64,000 nucleotides of DNA from assembly GCA_016794345.1 (NCBI GenBank), contig JAEUKE010000226.1, positions 1 to 64,000 on the forward strand. Reading direction: 5' to 3'. Below the pieces are notes generated by a model. That model was not told the origin of the DNA, made no database searches, and worked only from the letters and a program-made list of their open reading frames with translations. Below, piece by piece: positions 1 to 8,302 of this stretch (positions are counted from its first letter, which is position 1; each line of letters starts with the position of its first letter). Both the position numbers and the translations under genes were made by a program. This stretch comes from Myxococcales bacterium (GTDB taxonomy: Bacteria; Myxococcota_A; Polyangia; Polyangiales; Polyangiaceae).

Positions 1-93
1 CTCCACCTGGCAGGCCGCCATCCAGGTTGCCGCCAGCGCCACGGTCAGCTTGCGCCGGGTGATCGCGGCTCCCGCGCTCTCCGTCCACTTCAT
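1..93 (-). CDS. N-terminus of a secreted or lipoprotein gene, cut by the window edge
   Basis: Only the first 31 codons are present. They start at an ATG read leftward from base 93. The peptide begins MKWTESAGAAITRRKL and continues into a hydrophobic stretch ending ATWMAAC. It therefore looks like an export signal with a possible lipobox cysteine near residue 28. The TRRKLT part resembles a twin-arginine motif, although the n-region is short. The mature protein lies outside the window, so no function can be given. It follows the NTT-like gene on the same strand after an 81-base gap in which I see nothing notable. Confidence 0.5.
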   Translation of the reverse strand, partial: MKWTESAGAAITRRKLTVALAATWMAACQVE

Positions 94-174
94 ACCGGGG
101 GAGTCGTCGGTCGCTGCTCCGTGTGAAGGGACCCCGGTCGATTTCTGGCCGGCGCGCGACTCGAGACCGCACCC

Positions 175-2421
175 TCACCCCGCGCGCGACTTGTACAGAG
201 CCTCCACCAGCTCGCGCTCGCTCCGCCGAGGGGCGGGGATCGCGATGCGCGTCGAGCCGATGCGCGCGAGGAGCAGCTCCCTCGCCGGCTCGTCCACGAC
301 GTTCTCGAGATACTCGAGGGCCGTGCCGCGGAGCGCGGCGTCCGTTCCGGCGAGCGCGCGTCCCGCGATCGCCAGCGCCTCCGGGTCGGCGTAGACGGTG
401 AGGAGCGTGAGCGCGTGGAGGATGACCGGATCGAGCCTGGCGCTGATCGGCGCGGGCAAGGGGAGCGTGGTCTCGGACGGCGGAATCGAGGGGCGGATGG
501 AGTGCGATGTGCGGCCCGCCTCGGGGGCCAGCTTCAGGCTCTTGGCGATGAGCGCGCAGATGTCGGCCTTGGACGGGGCGAGCTCCGGGACGGCGCGGGC
601 GAGCTTGGCGAGCGCTCGGCCGGCGGATAGTCGAACCTCCAGGCTGTCCGCCTCCAGACCACGCAGGAGCGCCTCCTTCGCGCGCGCGCTGGCGGCGATC
701 GCGAGCAGCGGTGGGACGCGGACGCGGGTCGCACGGGGCTCGCTCTCCTCCAGCAGCGCGTCCTCCAGGCCGCCGACGCAGCGGCCGGCGATGGCTTCGA
801 GCGCCGACTGCGCGAGCGCGCCGAGCGATCGGTGAGACAGAAGCGGCAGCGCTAGCCGGGCGAGTCGGGGCTCGAGCCCGCTCTCGAGGACGGCGCGGAT
901 CCGCGCCGGATCGTCGGACAGGAGCGCCAGCGTCGCGGCCGCGCGCGGATCGTCGGCCTTGGCGTGGACGGCGATCGACTCCGGCGGGGGGACGATGCCC
1001 GCCGAGCGGGTGGTCGTTCGCTTCGGGTCCGAGCCGGAGGCGCCCAGGGTGAGCGCGTGCGCGGCGCGGTAGGCCTCGATCTCCTTGAGGAGGTGCTCGC
1101 GATCGAGGGACTGGGTCGTGTCCGTGAACGTCTTGCGGGTGGTGGCGTCGAGCGCGGCCTGATCGTCGGCGAGCTCGACGGCGCCCGCGCGGAGCGCCTC
1201 CTCCAGCGCGGCGACGTAGCCGCGGTGGAGGCGCGGCAGGAGCGCGAGCGCGCCCAGCGCGACGACGCTGCCGGCCGCGAAGGGGACGGCGACCGGCATG
1301 GCGGGCCACAGCATGAGCGCGCCGAGGACGAGGCCGCTGCCGAGACCATCACCCAGGCGCGTCGCGGCCACGTCGATGAGGGTCTTCGCTGCTCGCTTCG
1401 TCTCCGGGGCGAGGGGCGTGAAATAGAGCTCGTACCCCGACCGGTAGAGGCTGTTCGAGAGCACCATCTCCGTCCCGCGCGCGCCGACCGTGGTCGCGAG
1501 CAAGGGCACGAGCGCGGAGGCGAGCCCGCCCACGGCGACGAAGCCAGGCAGCAGGAGCACCGTGACGGTGAGCCCGTAACGGGTGAGGAGGCGCTCACCG
1601 GCCAGCGATTGGATGGCGAAGGTGGCGACCCCCGTGATCGTGTAATACCAGCCAAAGAACGTGACGAGCTTGCCAGGCTCGACGAGCTCGGCGGCGACGT
1701 GGGCCTTGAGCCCGTAGTCGAAGAAGGCCGCCCAGACCGCAGCGAGCATCCCGAGGCCACCCAGCGTCGCGAGGTGGCTCGCGCCCATCAGGGCGGAGAG
1801 CTTCATCGGCGGGGGCTGCGACGGCGCGCGATCGCGCGCGGGGCGCGTGCCGCGGCCGACTCGCTCGATCGCCAGCGCGCCCGCCACGCTCGCGATCGTG
1901 AGCAAGACGAGGAGGCCGGGCGTCCCGACGACCCGCGAGACGCCGTCCGCCGCGAGCCCGCCGATCGCTCCGCCCAGCGTCGCCCCCGAGGCGACCTTGC
2001 CCATCACCAGCTTGGCGCGGTGGGGGTCGAACCGCTCCGTGACCACGGACCAGAACCCCGAGACGAGGAGCCCACCCAGCGTCGCGACGTGGAGATAGAG
2101 CGCGAGCGCGGTCGGTCGGGGGAACCGGCCGAGCGCGAGGAGCTCGCCCACGAAGAGCGCGCCGGAGAGGACGAGCGCGAACGGCATGACCCGCGCCGGG
2201 CCGAACCGCGTCATCGCCCGCGTGGCCCCTGCCGCGAAGACCAGCGACAGGACAGCCGCCGCGACCATCACCTTGGGGAGGTCGCTCGTGGGGAAGGTCG
2301 AGAGGAAGATCGCGTCGCGGGCGACCTTGCTCGCCACCTGGGTGCCGACCACCAGGGCGGCCGCGATGGTCCCCGCGAGGACGGTGCGAGCCGAGGTGGG
2401 GCGGTCTTTTCGTGTGAGCAC
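175..2421 (-). CDS. NTT/MFS-like multi-pass membrane transporter with C-terminal HEAT-like repeats
   Basis: The protein has 748 residues. The first ~410 form about twelve hydrophobic segments. Its opening, with VASKVARDAIFLSTF near residues 30-45, resembles the ATP/ADP antiporter-like (NTT, MFS superfamily) proteins that free-living Myxococcota and relatives carry. From about residue 500 the sequence becomes a soluble run of alanine/leucine-rich helical pairs that look like HEAT repeats (for example SLEVRLSAGRALAKLAR). Classical NTT proteins of intracellular bacteria exchange ATP for ADP. In free-living bacteria the substrate of this fused form is unknown, so nucleotide transport is a family-level guess. 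The gene lies downstream of the FGE-like lipoprotein gene, separated by a hairpin at 2448-2472. Confidence 0.7.
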   Translation of the reverse strand: MLTRKDRPTSARTVLAGTIAAALVVGTQVASKVARDAIFLSTFPTSDLPKVMVAAAVLSLVFAAGATRAMTRFGPARVMPFALVLSGALFVGELLALGRFPRPTALALYLHVATLGGLLVSGFWSVVTERFDPHRAKLVMGKVASGATLGGAIGGLAADGVSRVVGTPGLLVLLTIASVAGALAIERVGRGTRPARDRAPSQPPPMKLSALMGASHLATLGGLGMLAAVWAAFFDYGLKAHVAAELVEPGKLVTFFGWYYTITGVATFAIQSLAGERLLTRYGLTVTVLLLPGFVAVGGLASALVPLLATTVGARGTEMVLSNSLYRSGYELYFTPLAPETKRAAKTLIDVAATRLGDGLGSGLVLGALMLWPAMPVAVPFAAGSVVALGALALLPRLHRGYVAALEEALRAGAVELADDQAALDATTRKTFTDTTQSLDREHLLKEIEAYRAAHALTLGASGSDPKRTTTRSAGIVPPPESIAVHAKADDPRAAATLALLSDDPARIRAVLESGLEPRLARLALPLLSHRSLGALAQSALEAIAGRCVGGLEDALLEESEPRATRVRVPPLLAIAASARAKEALLRGLEADSLEVRLSAGRALAKLARAVPELAPSKADICALIAKSLKLAPEAGRTSHSIRPSIPPSETTLPLPAPISARLDPVILHALTLLTVYADPEALAIAGRALAGTDAALRGTALEYLENVVDEPARELLLARIGSTRIAIPAPRRSERELVEALYKSRAG

Positions 2422-2447
2422 CGAGGACTACGACATCTTCACCCGGG

Positions 2448-2472
2448 GCCTTTGCCCGTGAAAGGGAAAGGC
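2448..2472. terminator. Hairpin between the FGE-like gene and the transporter gene
   Basis: GCCTTTGCCC, then a six-base loop, then GGGAAAGGC. The arms pair over nine bases with one bulged G. No T-run follows on either strand, so it may be a REP-like stem-loop or an attenuating terminator rather than a classical intrinsic terminator. It lies just after the stop of the 2486-3373 gene in the direction of transcription. Confidence 0.5.
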
Positions 2473-2485
2473 ACGGTAAGTGCGC

Positions 2486-3373
2486 TCACTTCGGCTTCAC
2501 GCAGCGCATGCCGCCGAACCCGCAGCGGTACTCGGGCTTGAAGCCTCCGGGCCTCGTGATGAGCATCTGCGTGGCGACGCCGTCTCGCCAGGTGCCGCCC
2601 TTGGTGATGAGGATCTTGCCGCTGCCGTCGGCCTGCGTGCTCGTCCACTCGAAGACGTTGCCCGTCAGATCGACGATGCCTTGGGGGCTGTTGCTCTTCG
2701 GGTAGCTGCCGACCGCGCAGGTGCCCTTGCGCGCGCCCTCGGGGGAGCCGCTCCAGCAGATCTCGTCCTTCGGCGGGTCGTTGCCGTAGGCGTATTTGCG
2801 ACCCTCCGCGCCCGCCCGCGCGATCCACTCCCACTCCTCCTCCGTGGGGAGGCGCTTGCCGACGTAGTCGCAGTAGCTCTTCGCCTGCGGATAGTCGACG
2901 CACACGATCGGGTGGTTCTCCTTGCCGGGGATCTTGAACGTCTTGGCCTCGGCGCAGTCCAGGAAGGAGTCGGTGCACTTGCCGTCCTTCACACACGCCT
3001 CGTAGGAGCCGGCGGTGACCTCCGTCTTGTCGACGCAGAGATCGCCGACCGTGACGTCTTTCTTGAGGAGGCCGAACTTGAAGCTGCCCCCGGCCACCTT
3101 CACCATGCCTTCCGGACACTCGGGCGGCGGCGCGGCGGGCGCGGCGGCCGAGGCGGAGGCGGAGGCCGAGGTGGGCGGCGCCGCGGGCGCAGCGTCGCTC
3201 GACGCCGCGGCGGGCGCGGCCTCTTTCGCGCTCGGGGCTGGGCCCTCGGGCGAAGGGAGCGGGCGCGGGCTCTCCGACGAGCCGCCGCATCCGACGGCGA
3301 GGGTCACGAGCGCGAAGAGGGGCAGGGAGGAGGTCCGAACGGCGCAGCAGATCATGAGCTCTCGTGTCTCCAT
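2486..3373 (-). CDS. FGE-sulfatase (SUMF1-like) domain lipoprotein
   Basis: The protein has 295 residues. It opens with a lipoprotein signal ending LVTLAVGCGG, followed by an Ala/Pro/Ser-rich linker of about 60 residues. A formylglycine-generating-enzyme-like fold follows, with GMVKVAGGSFKFG, the CVDKTEVTAGSYEACV strand, YCDYVGKRLPTEEEWEW and DLTGNVFEWT. The family's usual C-terminal GFR appears as CGFGGMRC, so true formylglycine activity is doubtful. Such domains often act as substrate-binding or scaffolding modules. The ATG at 3373 shares its A with the TAA stop of the upstream gene (TAATG), which argues for translational coupling. An internal ATG at 3355 is the alternative. It is the last gene of the 2486-8251 operon. 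Confidence 0.8.
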   Translation of the reverse strand: METRELMICCAVRTSSLPLFALVTLAVGCGGSSESPRPLPSPEGPAPSAKEAAPAAASSDAAPAAPPTSASASASAAAPAAPPPECPEGMVKVAGGSFKFGLLKKDVTVGDLCVDKTEVTAGSYEACVKDGKCTDSFLDCAEAKTFKIPGKENHPIVCVDYPQAKSYCDYVGKRLPTEEEWEWIARAGAEGRKYAYGNDPPKDEICWSGSPEGARKGTCAVGSYPKSNSPQGIVDLTGNVFEWTSTQADGSGKILITKGGTWRDGVATQMLITRPGGFKPEYRCGFGGMRCVKPK

Positions 3374-3894
3374 TACAAAATTGTCATGATAGGCTCGACC
3401 TCGTCGTCGAGCCAGTGCTCCTGGACGACGAGCGCCGGGAGCTGGGTGAGGGGTCCCTCGTAGCCGGGCCCGAAGGTGAGCATCTGCACGACGCGGCGGT
3501 CGCCCTTGCGGACGGGGAACTGGATCTCGCCGCCGGCCGGCAGCTTCGCGTCTTTGCCCTCCTTCTGCGGATCGATCCAGAAGGCATAGCCCGTGGCCGT
3601 GCCGCCGAGCACGGCGATGGTGGCCGTGACCAGATCGGGGCAGCTTATCCGCACCCACTCGCGGACGCGGTAGACGTGGCAGTCCTTCGCGCGCGGCCCC
3701 ATCCGCGTCGGCTGGACCTCCTTCGCGTCGCGCCACTCCTCCGGCGTGGGCTTCTTCGACTCCTCGGTGGGGAGACCGGCCGCGAACGAGGGGATGGGAG
3801 GCCCATCCGGCGCGGGGTGCGCGAGACCGACCGGGGAGGTGAGGATGGCGGCGGGGACGAAGGCCGTCACGAGCCGGCGGGCGAGCGTCTTCAT
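3373..3894 (-). CDS. Small secreted protein of the cytochrome operon, function unknown
   Basis: The protein has 173 residues and begins MKTLARRLVTAFVPAAIL, a Sec-type signal peptide with cleavage probably after GLAHA-like residues near 26. The mature part has two cysteines (in AKDCHVY and RISCPDL) that could form a disulfide. It is otherwise beta-rich, with WIDPQKEG and a long strand-rich C-terminus. I do not recognise a family. Its start overlaps the stop of the di-heme gene (ATGA, 3891-3894), and its stop overlaps the start of the FGE-like lipoprotein. It is therefore almost certainly made in fixed ratio with both and probably works outside the cytoplasmic membrane. Confidence 0.75.
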   Translation of the reverse strand: MKTLARRLVTAFVPAAILTSPVGLAHPAPDGPPIPSFAAGLPTEESKKPTPEEWRDAKEVQPTRMGPRAKDCHVYRVREWVRISCPDLVTATIAVLGGTATGYAFWIDPQKEGKDAKLPAGGEIQFPVRKGDRRVVQMLTFGPGYEGPLTQLPALVVQEHWLDDEVEPIMTIL

Positions 3895-5999
3895 AACGTC
3901 CTCAGGTAAGCGACGAGGGCGGCGCGCTCGTCCGCGGAGAGGTGGGAGGTCTTGCCCATGCGATCCTGGTTCGCCTCGACGAGGCGCTCGAGGCTCGGGG
4001 CGCTGCCGTCGTGGAAGTAGGGCGCGCGACCCTCGAGGAAGAGGAGCGACGGGGTCTTGAACGCGGCCTTCGGCTCGTCCTCGAAGTCCTTCCGCGACGG
4101 GAGAGCCTTCAGCGGATACGCGACGCGGTCGGAGAAGTCGGTGTCGGGCCGGTGACACGTGGCGCACGCGGCCTCCTTGCTCTCGAAGACCTGTTTGCCC
4201 CGCTCGGCCTCGGGGGAGAGCGCGCTCGCGGCGCGCGGCGGGGTGACGAGCCCTTGGCGGATGAACTGCGCCATGTAGCCGGCGCGGGCGGCGACGTTTT
4301 CGGGTGCGTGTTTGGGTAGGCCGCCCCAGCGGTGCAGGCCCATGCCCGCGCCGATGCGCTCGGCCAACGTCGGGCTCTCCGCGCGCCAGCCGTATGGACC
4401 CTCCGCCCGCACGCGGCCTGCCAGCATCACCGTGCGCCTCGCGACACCCTTGGTCTTGGCGAGATCGGGGACGTTCTCGTACGTGCCGACGAAGTTCGTT
4501 CGTGTCCCGCCGTCCGGCGTGTCGAAGCTGGCCTCGTGCCAGACAAAGCCGTCGTCGCGGCCCTCGGGGTGGCAGCCGGCGCAGCCCAGCCCGCCGCTCG
4601 TGATCTTGTCGGTCGCGTCGTAGAAGAGGCGACGCCCGACGCCGACCTCGGCGCTGACAGGGTCTTCCCCGAGGCGGACGTACGCGGCCGCGTCGGGCTT
4701 CGCGACATAGGGATCACCGGCCAGGTCGACGCGCACGAAGTCGTAGGTGGCACGACAGAAGACGTACGCGGTGTTCTCATCCTCGGAGAGCGCGAGCCCG
4801 CTCGGCGCGCCACACGTGCGGGCACCGCCCAGGTTCGGATCGGTGTCTCTCCCCAGCGCGAACGTGCGCAAGACCGCGATCGTCGGGTCGAGCGCCTGGG
4901 CGTCGAGCTCGGTGAGGACGTTGTCGCCTTCTCCGACGACGAGCAGGCTCCTCTGCGAGGCGCGGTAGCGGACGTCGCGCGGCTGCGTGAAGGGGCTGAG
5001 CGGCTCGGCGGGGAGGCCGGCCTTCGTGTCGGGCGTGTCGAGCTCCTTGGCGACGGCCGAGCGGTAGACCATGGCGTTGCCCTGGTGGAGCGGCGCGATC
5101 GCGTCGCCGGTCTTCGGGCGCAGCACGTCCACCGTGGCGGCGCCGAACCAGGCTTCGCGACCCATGGCGCCGAGCGCGTGACGCGCCACGTAGAGGCGCG
5201 TATCGTCCGGCGAGAGCGCGAGCGCGTAGCCCAGCGAGGCCTCGAGCGTCCGGCCCGACGGGGCGCGCAGGGGGCTCGGCGGCAGGAGGACCGTGCTCGC
5301 GACGGGGGCGCCCGATAGGTCTGACAGCTTCGTCAGCTTGGCGCCGACCAGGTGGCTGATCCAGGCGGTGCTCCCGTCGCTCGAGAGCGTCACGCCGCGC
5401 GGCTCGCGGCCCACGTCGACCGTGGCGACTGCCGCGAGCTTCTCGAGGTCGAAGATCGTCGCCTTGTGCGTCCAGGCGCTCGTGACGACCGCGCGCTTCT
5501 GGTCGCGGGTGACCGCGAGGCCCCACGCGTCCGCCGGGAGCGCGACGCGGCCCACCTCCTTGGCGCTCCCTCCCTCGAGTCGCAGGCGCAGGAGCAGCCC
5601 GGGATCGCGGATGGTCACGAGGACGGTGTCGCCCCACGCGGCGGCTTGAGCCGGCGCGCCGGGGAGCTCGATCGTGGTGAAGGCGTCTTGGGTCGCCGCG
5701 CGGCGCGCGTCCATCGCGATGTGGAGCGCGCGGTGGTCCTCGTCGGCGACGACGACCGTCTCGGTGCCGGGTATCCGCGAGACCACGCCGGCGGTGAGCG
5801 GCGCGCGCAGCTCGGCGGCGCGGGGGGGAGCGTCCGGGGAACCGGGCGCGCTGGAGGCCGTCACCGCGGCGCTTGTACCGGCCGAAGCCGCCGGCGGTGC
5901 GCCGCCCGGGTCGCCGCACGCGACGCTCGCCGCGATCATCGCGAGGCTGAGCGCGGAGCGAAACATGCGCTCGAATACGCCGCGCCGGGGCCCCTTCAT
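3891..5999 (-). CDS. Beta-propeller plus di-heme cytochrome c peroxidase/MauG-like protein
   Basis: The protein has 702 residues. An N-terminal signal (FRSALSLAMIAASVACG) suggests a lipoprotein. Residues from about 60 to 380 show YVTN-type beta-propeller repeats, such as VDVGREPRGVTLSSDGSTAW. The C-terminal half carries two c-type heme motifs, CAGCH and CATCH. It also has the family signature FKTPSLLFLEGRAPYFHDGS, which is typical of MauG/bacterial cytochrome c peroxidase relatives. These enzymes reduce peroxide or oxidise protein side chains using two hemes; the substrate here is unknown. The ATG at 5999 overlaps the stop of the upstream membrane protein gene (ATGA). MFRSAL at 5966 is an alternative start. 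The gene is coupled downstream to 3373-3894. Confidence 0.85.
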   Translation of the reverse strand: MKGPRRGVFERMFRSALSLAMIAASVACGDPGGAPPAASAGTSAAVTASSAPGSPDAPPRAAELRAPLTAGVVSRIPGTETVVVADEDHRALHIAMDARRAATQDAFTTIELPGAPAQAAAWGDTVLVTIRDPGLLLRLRLEGGSAKEVGRVALPADAWGLAVTRDQKRAVVTSAWTHKATIFDLEKLAAVATVDVGREPRGVTLSSDGSTAWISHLVGAKLTKLSDLSGAPVASTVLLPPSPLRAPSGRTLEASLGYALALSPDDTRLYVARHALGAMGREAWFGAATVDVLRPKTGDAIAPLHQGNAMVYRSAVAKELDTPDTKAGLPAEPLSPFTQPRDVRYRASQRSLLVVGEGDNVLTELDAQALDPTIAVLRTFALGRDTDPNLGGARTCGAPSGLALSEDENTAYVFCRATYDFVRVDLAGDPYVAKPDAAAYVRLGEDPVSAEVGVGRRLFYDATDKITSGGLGCAGCHPEGRDDGFVWHEASFDTPDGGTRTNFVGTYENVPDLAKTKGVARRTVMLAGRVRAEGPYGWRAESPTLAERIGAGMGLHRWGGLPKHAPENVAARAGYMAQFIRQGLVTPPRAASALSPEAERGKQVFESKEAACATCHRPDTDFSDRVAYPLKALPSRKDFEDEPKAAFKTPSLLFLEGRAPYFHDGSAPSLERLVEANQDRMGKTSHLSADERAALVAYLRTL

Positions 6000-8251
6000 T
6001 CCGGCCTTCCCGAGATCCCGGTCGCAGCCGCGCCGTGGTTGAGCGCGGAGAGGGCGTGCTGGACGAAGTCGATCCGGATGAGCGGCGAGGCGACGTGCTC
6101 GCTGAAGGCCCCGGCCACGCGGAGCTTGCGGGTGCACGCCGAGCAGTTGTCCTCGCGCCACTGGTGGCGCAGGAGGTACCCGAGGACGTAGCGCATCGTC
6201 TCCTCGTCACGATCCGTCGGGAGGCCGCGCGCCTTCTTGATCGTGATGACGGCGGCGAGGGCCTCGCCGAAGCCCGAGGTCGCCGTGTGGTGGGGAGGGA
6301 AGACGTGACCGAAGGCGTAGGCGCCGACCAGATCCTCGTCGACGCCGCTCTCCGGCCGCTGAATGAAGCGCGACTTCATCGTCATGTAGTCGACGCAGAA
6401 GCGCTCGTAGCGGTCGTTCCGGTGGCTCTCGAGCGCCTCCTTCGCAGCGAGGCAGTGCCAGTTCTCCTCCAGGAAGAAGAAGTCGCGGAGCGGGATGTCC
6501 CAATACGGCCCGGCGTAGTAGGCCATCGCGCGGTCGATCGCCTCCTTCAGGCCGGCAGGCTTGGGGAGCGTGGATTTCTCCCAGAGCACGAGCGCGAGCA
6601 CGGCCTGGCCGGCGGCGTAGAGCGGGTCCTTGCCGGCCACCGTCTGGCCCGTCGCCGGATCCCAAGCGGGCGAGAAGCCGCCGTCAGCGCGCTGCATCGA
6701 GAGCAGCGTGGTCGAGAGCCTGACGATGGTGTCATCGTGTTTGCGGCCTGCGTGTTTGCGGCACGCGAGCAGGGCGATGTCGGAGAGCGCCGTGGGGCCT
6801 AGCCCGGCGCGCCTCTTGGCCCCCTTGGGGTGGACGATCCCGCCCTTGTCGCCGCTCGTCTGCTCCAGGCCTGCGAGCAGCTCGAGCGACTTCTGCGCGG
6901 GGGCGCGCGCCGCGCGAATCTCGTTCGCTACCTCGCAGAGCGCGAGGGTCGTGCCCGCCTGCCTGGGGACCGAGAAGCCGGAGTTCGAGACGTTGCCACT
7001 GAAGGGGTCGACGCTGTAGCGGAAGGCACCGTCTGCCTCCTGGTTCGCGGCGATGTAGCCGACCGCGTCGGTCACGGCGGCGGAGACCTCTCGTTCCTCG
7101 AGCGGCCTGGGCCCGGTGCGCAGGTGGCGCGTGGCCTCGAGCCGGCCGTCCGCGCGGAGCCAGTAGGTTCGTGTCTCGACGGCGTCGAGGCCCGCAAAGC
7201 CGCCCGGCGCCGAGCCGAGCCGGCGGCGCAGCGCATCGGCCGTGACGCCGAGCTCCGCCTGGAGCGCCGCGACGTTCGTCGCCTCCGTGAACGCGTCGAG
7301 CCCGAAGAGCTGCCACGGCAGCAGGCATCGCGCGCCGTCGCAGGCTCCTTCGATCCCGGGGCGAACGATGACGGCGCCGAGCAGGGGGCCCACGTCGGGG
7401 ATGGGCCGCACCTTCACGACCAGGTCGAGCGTCGCGTCTCCGCGCTCCCACGCGCGCTCGAGCTCGGCGCGCGCGGCCTGAACGGCGCCGTCGAGATCGC
7501 GTGACTGGAAGCAGCGCGTCCGCAGCTCGGGCGCGTCGGGGCCCGGACCGAGGTAGGTGGCGAACAGCGTCGCTCCCTCGAAGGAGGACGGGGGCTTGTC
7601 ACAGGTGAGGGGCGTCGTCGGGAAGATCTGCGTGGCTTCGGCGGCCGGGGCCTTCGGCTTCAGCCCCGCGAGCGCGCCGAGCGCTTCTTTCCCGCCGTCG
7701 GCCGACACGGCCTCCGGGCGGGCGCCTCGCGCCGTGCCCGCGTGATCGGCGACGCCGAATCCGCTGAGGACGACCACGCCGCCGATGAGGAAGGCACGCC
7801 GCTCGCCGTCGCGCGGCGAGCGGCGGCGGAAGAGGCCGCCGGTGGCGGCGAGCCCCCACCACGCGAGCGGCACCGTGAAGAGGACGCCGACGCAGAAGGC
7901 CGCGATGGACGCGGCGAAGATCGCGGCGCCGACGCCTTCGTAGAGAAGGTTCACGTACAAGCCCGAGCCCAGCGTCGCGTAGGCGAAATAGAAGAAGAAG
8001 CCGAGGCTGACGAGCGAGGCGGCGCGCCATATCCGGCCCAGGAGGCGCGCACCGAGCACCGCGAAGAGGGCGGTCGCGAGGTGCAGGACGGCGAGCAGGC
8101 CGGCGAGCAGCGAGAAAACCGTGAACGTCGGCCAGGGCAAGAAGCGCGCGGCGGCTCCGAAGACAAGCGCATGGAGGAGCGCGATGGCGGCGAGCGACGC
8201 ACGCGGGAGGCGAGGGGTGGGCACCTCGGTGGAGGTCATCGCGGGCAACAT
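5996..8251 (-). CDS. Membrane protein with C-terminal alpha/alpha-toroid (terpene-cyclase-like) repeats
   Basis: The protein has 751 residues if it starts at ATG 8251 (ATG 8239 is also possible). About five transmembrane helices occupy the first ~170 residues. A soluble middle domain follows, with several cysteines and ARAELERAW. From about residue 400 a helical domain carries QEADGAFRY, QRADGGFSPAWD and TSGFGEALAA. These resemble the repeats of prenyltransferase/squalene-cyclase-type toroids, here probably facing the periplasm. No catalytic DxDD motif is visible, so I would not call it a cyclase. It is the first gene of the operon and its stop overlaps the start of the di-heme protein. The frame stays open upstream to 10126, but that part is a shadow of the opposite-strand glycan genes. 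Confidence 0.7.
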   Translation of the reverse strand: MLPAMTSTEVPTPRLPRASLAAIALLHALVFGAAARFLPWPTFTVFSLLAGLLAVLHLATALFAVLGARLLGRIWRAASLVSLGFFFYFAYATLGSGLYVNLLYEGVGAAIFAASIAAFCVGVLFTVPLAWWGLAATGGLFRRRSPRDGERRAFLIGGVVVLSGFGVADHAGTARGARPEAVSADGGKEALGALAGLKPKAPAAEATQIFPTTPLTCDKPPSSFEGATLFATYLGPGPDAPELRTRCFQSRDLDGAVQAARAELERAWERGDATLDLVVKVRPIPDVGPLLGAVIVRPGIEGACDGARCLLPWQLFGLDAFTEATNVAALQAELGVTADALRRRLGSAPGGFAGLDAVETRTYWLRADGRLEATRHLRTGPRPLEEREVSAAVTDAVGYIAANQEADGAFRYSVDPFSGNVSNSGFSVPRQAGTTLALCEVANEIRAARAPAQKSLELLAGLEQTSGDKGGIVHPKGAKRRAGLGPTALSDIALLACRKHAGRKHDDTIVRLSTTLLSMQRADGGFSPAWDPATGQTVAGKDPLYAAGQAVLALVLWEKSTLPKPAGLKEAIDRAMAYYAGPYWDIPLRDFFFLEENWHCLAAKEALESHRNDRYERFCVDYMTMKSRFIQRPESGVDEDLVGAYAFGHVFPPHHTATSGFGEALAAVITIKKARGLPTDRDEETMRYVLGYLLRHQWREDNCSACTRKLRVAGAFSEHVASPLIRIDFVQHALSALNHGAAATGISGRPE

Positions 8252-8302
8252 ACACCGAGATTCCCGCCCCTGGCCGCGCGGCGTCCGAGGTAAAAGGCTC
8301 GG

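Noticed and set aside
3384..3587. 67-residue minus-strand ORF inside the small secreted protein gene
   Set aside because: It is Ser/Arg-rich shadow in another frame of a gene with clear coupling on both sides.
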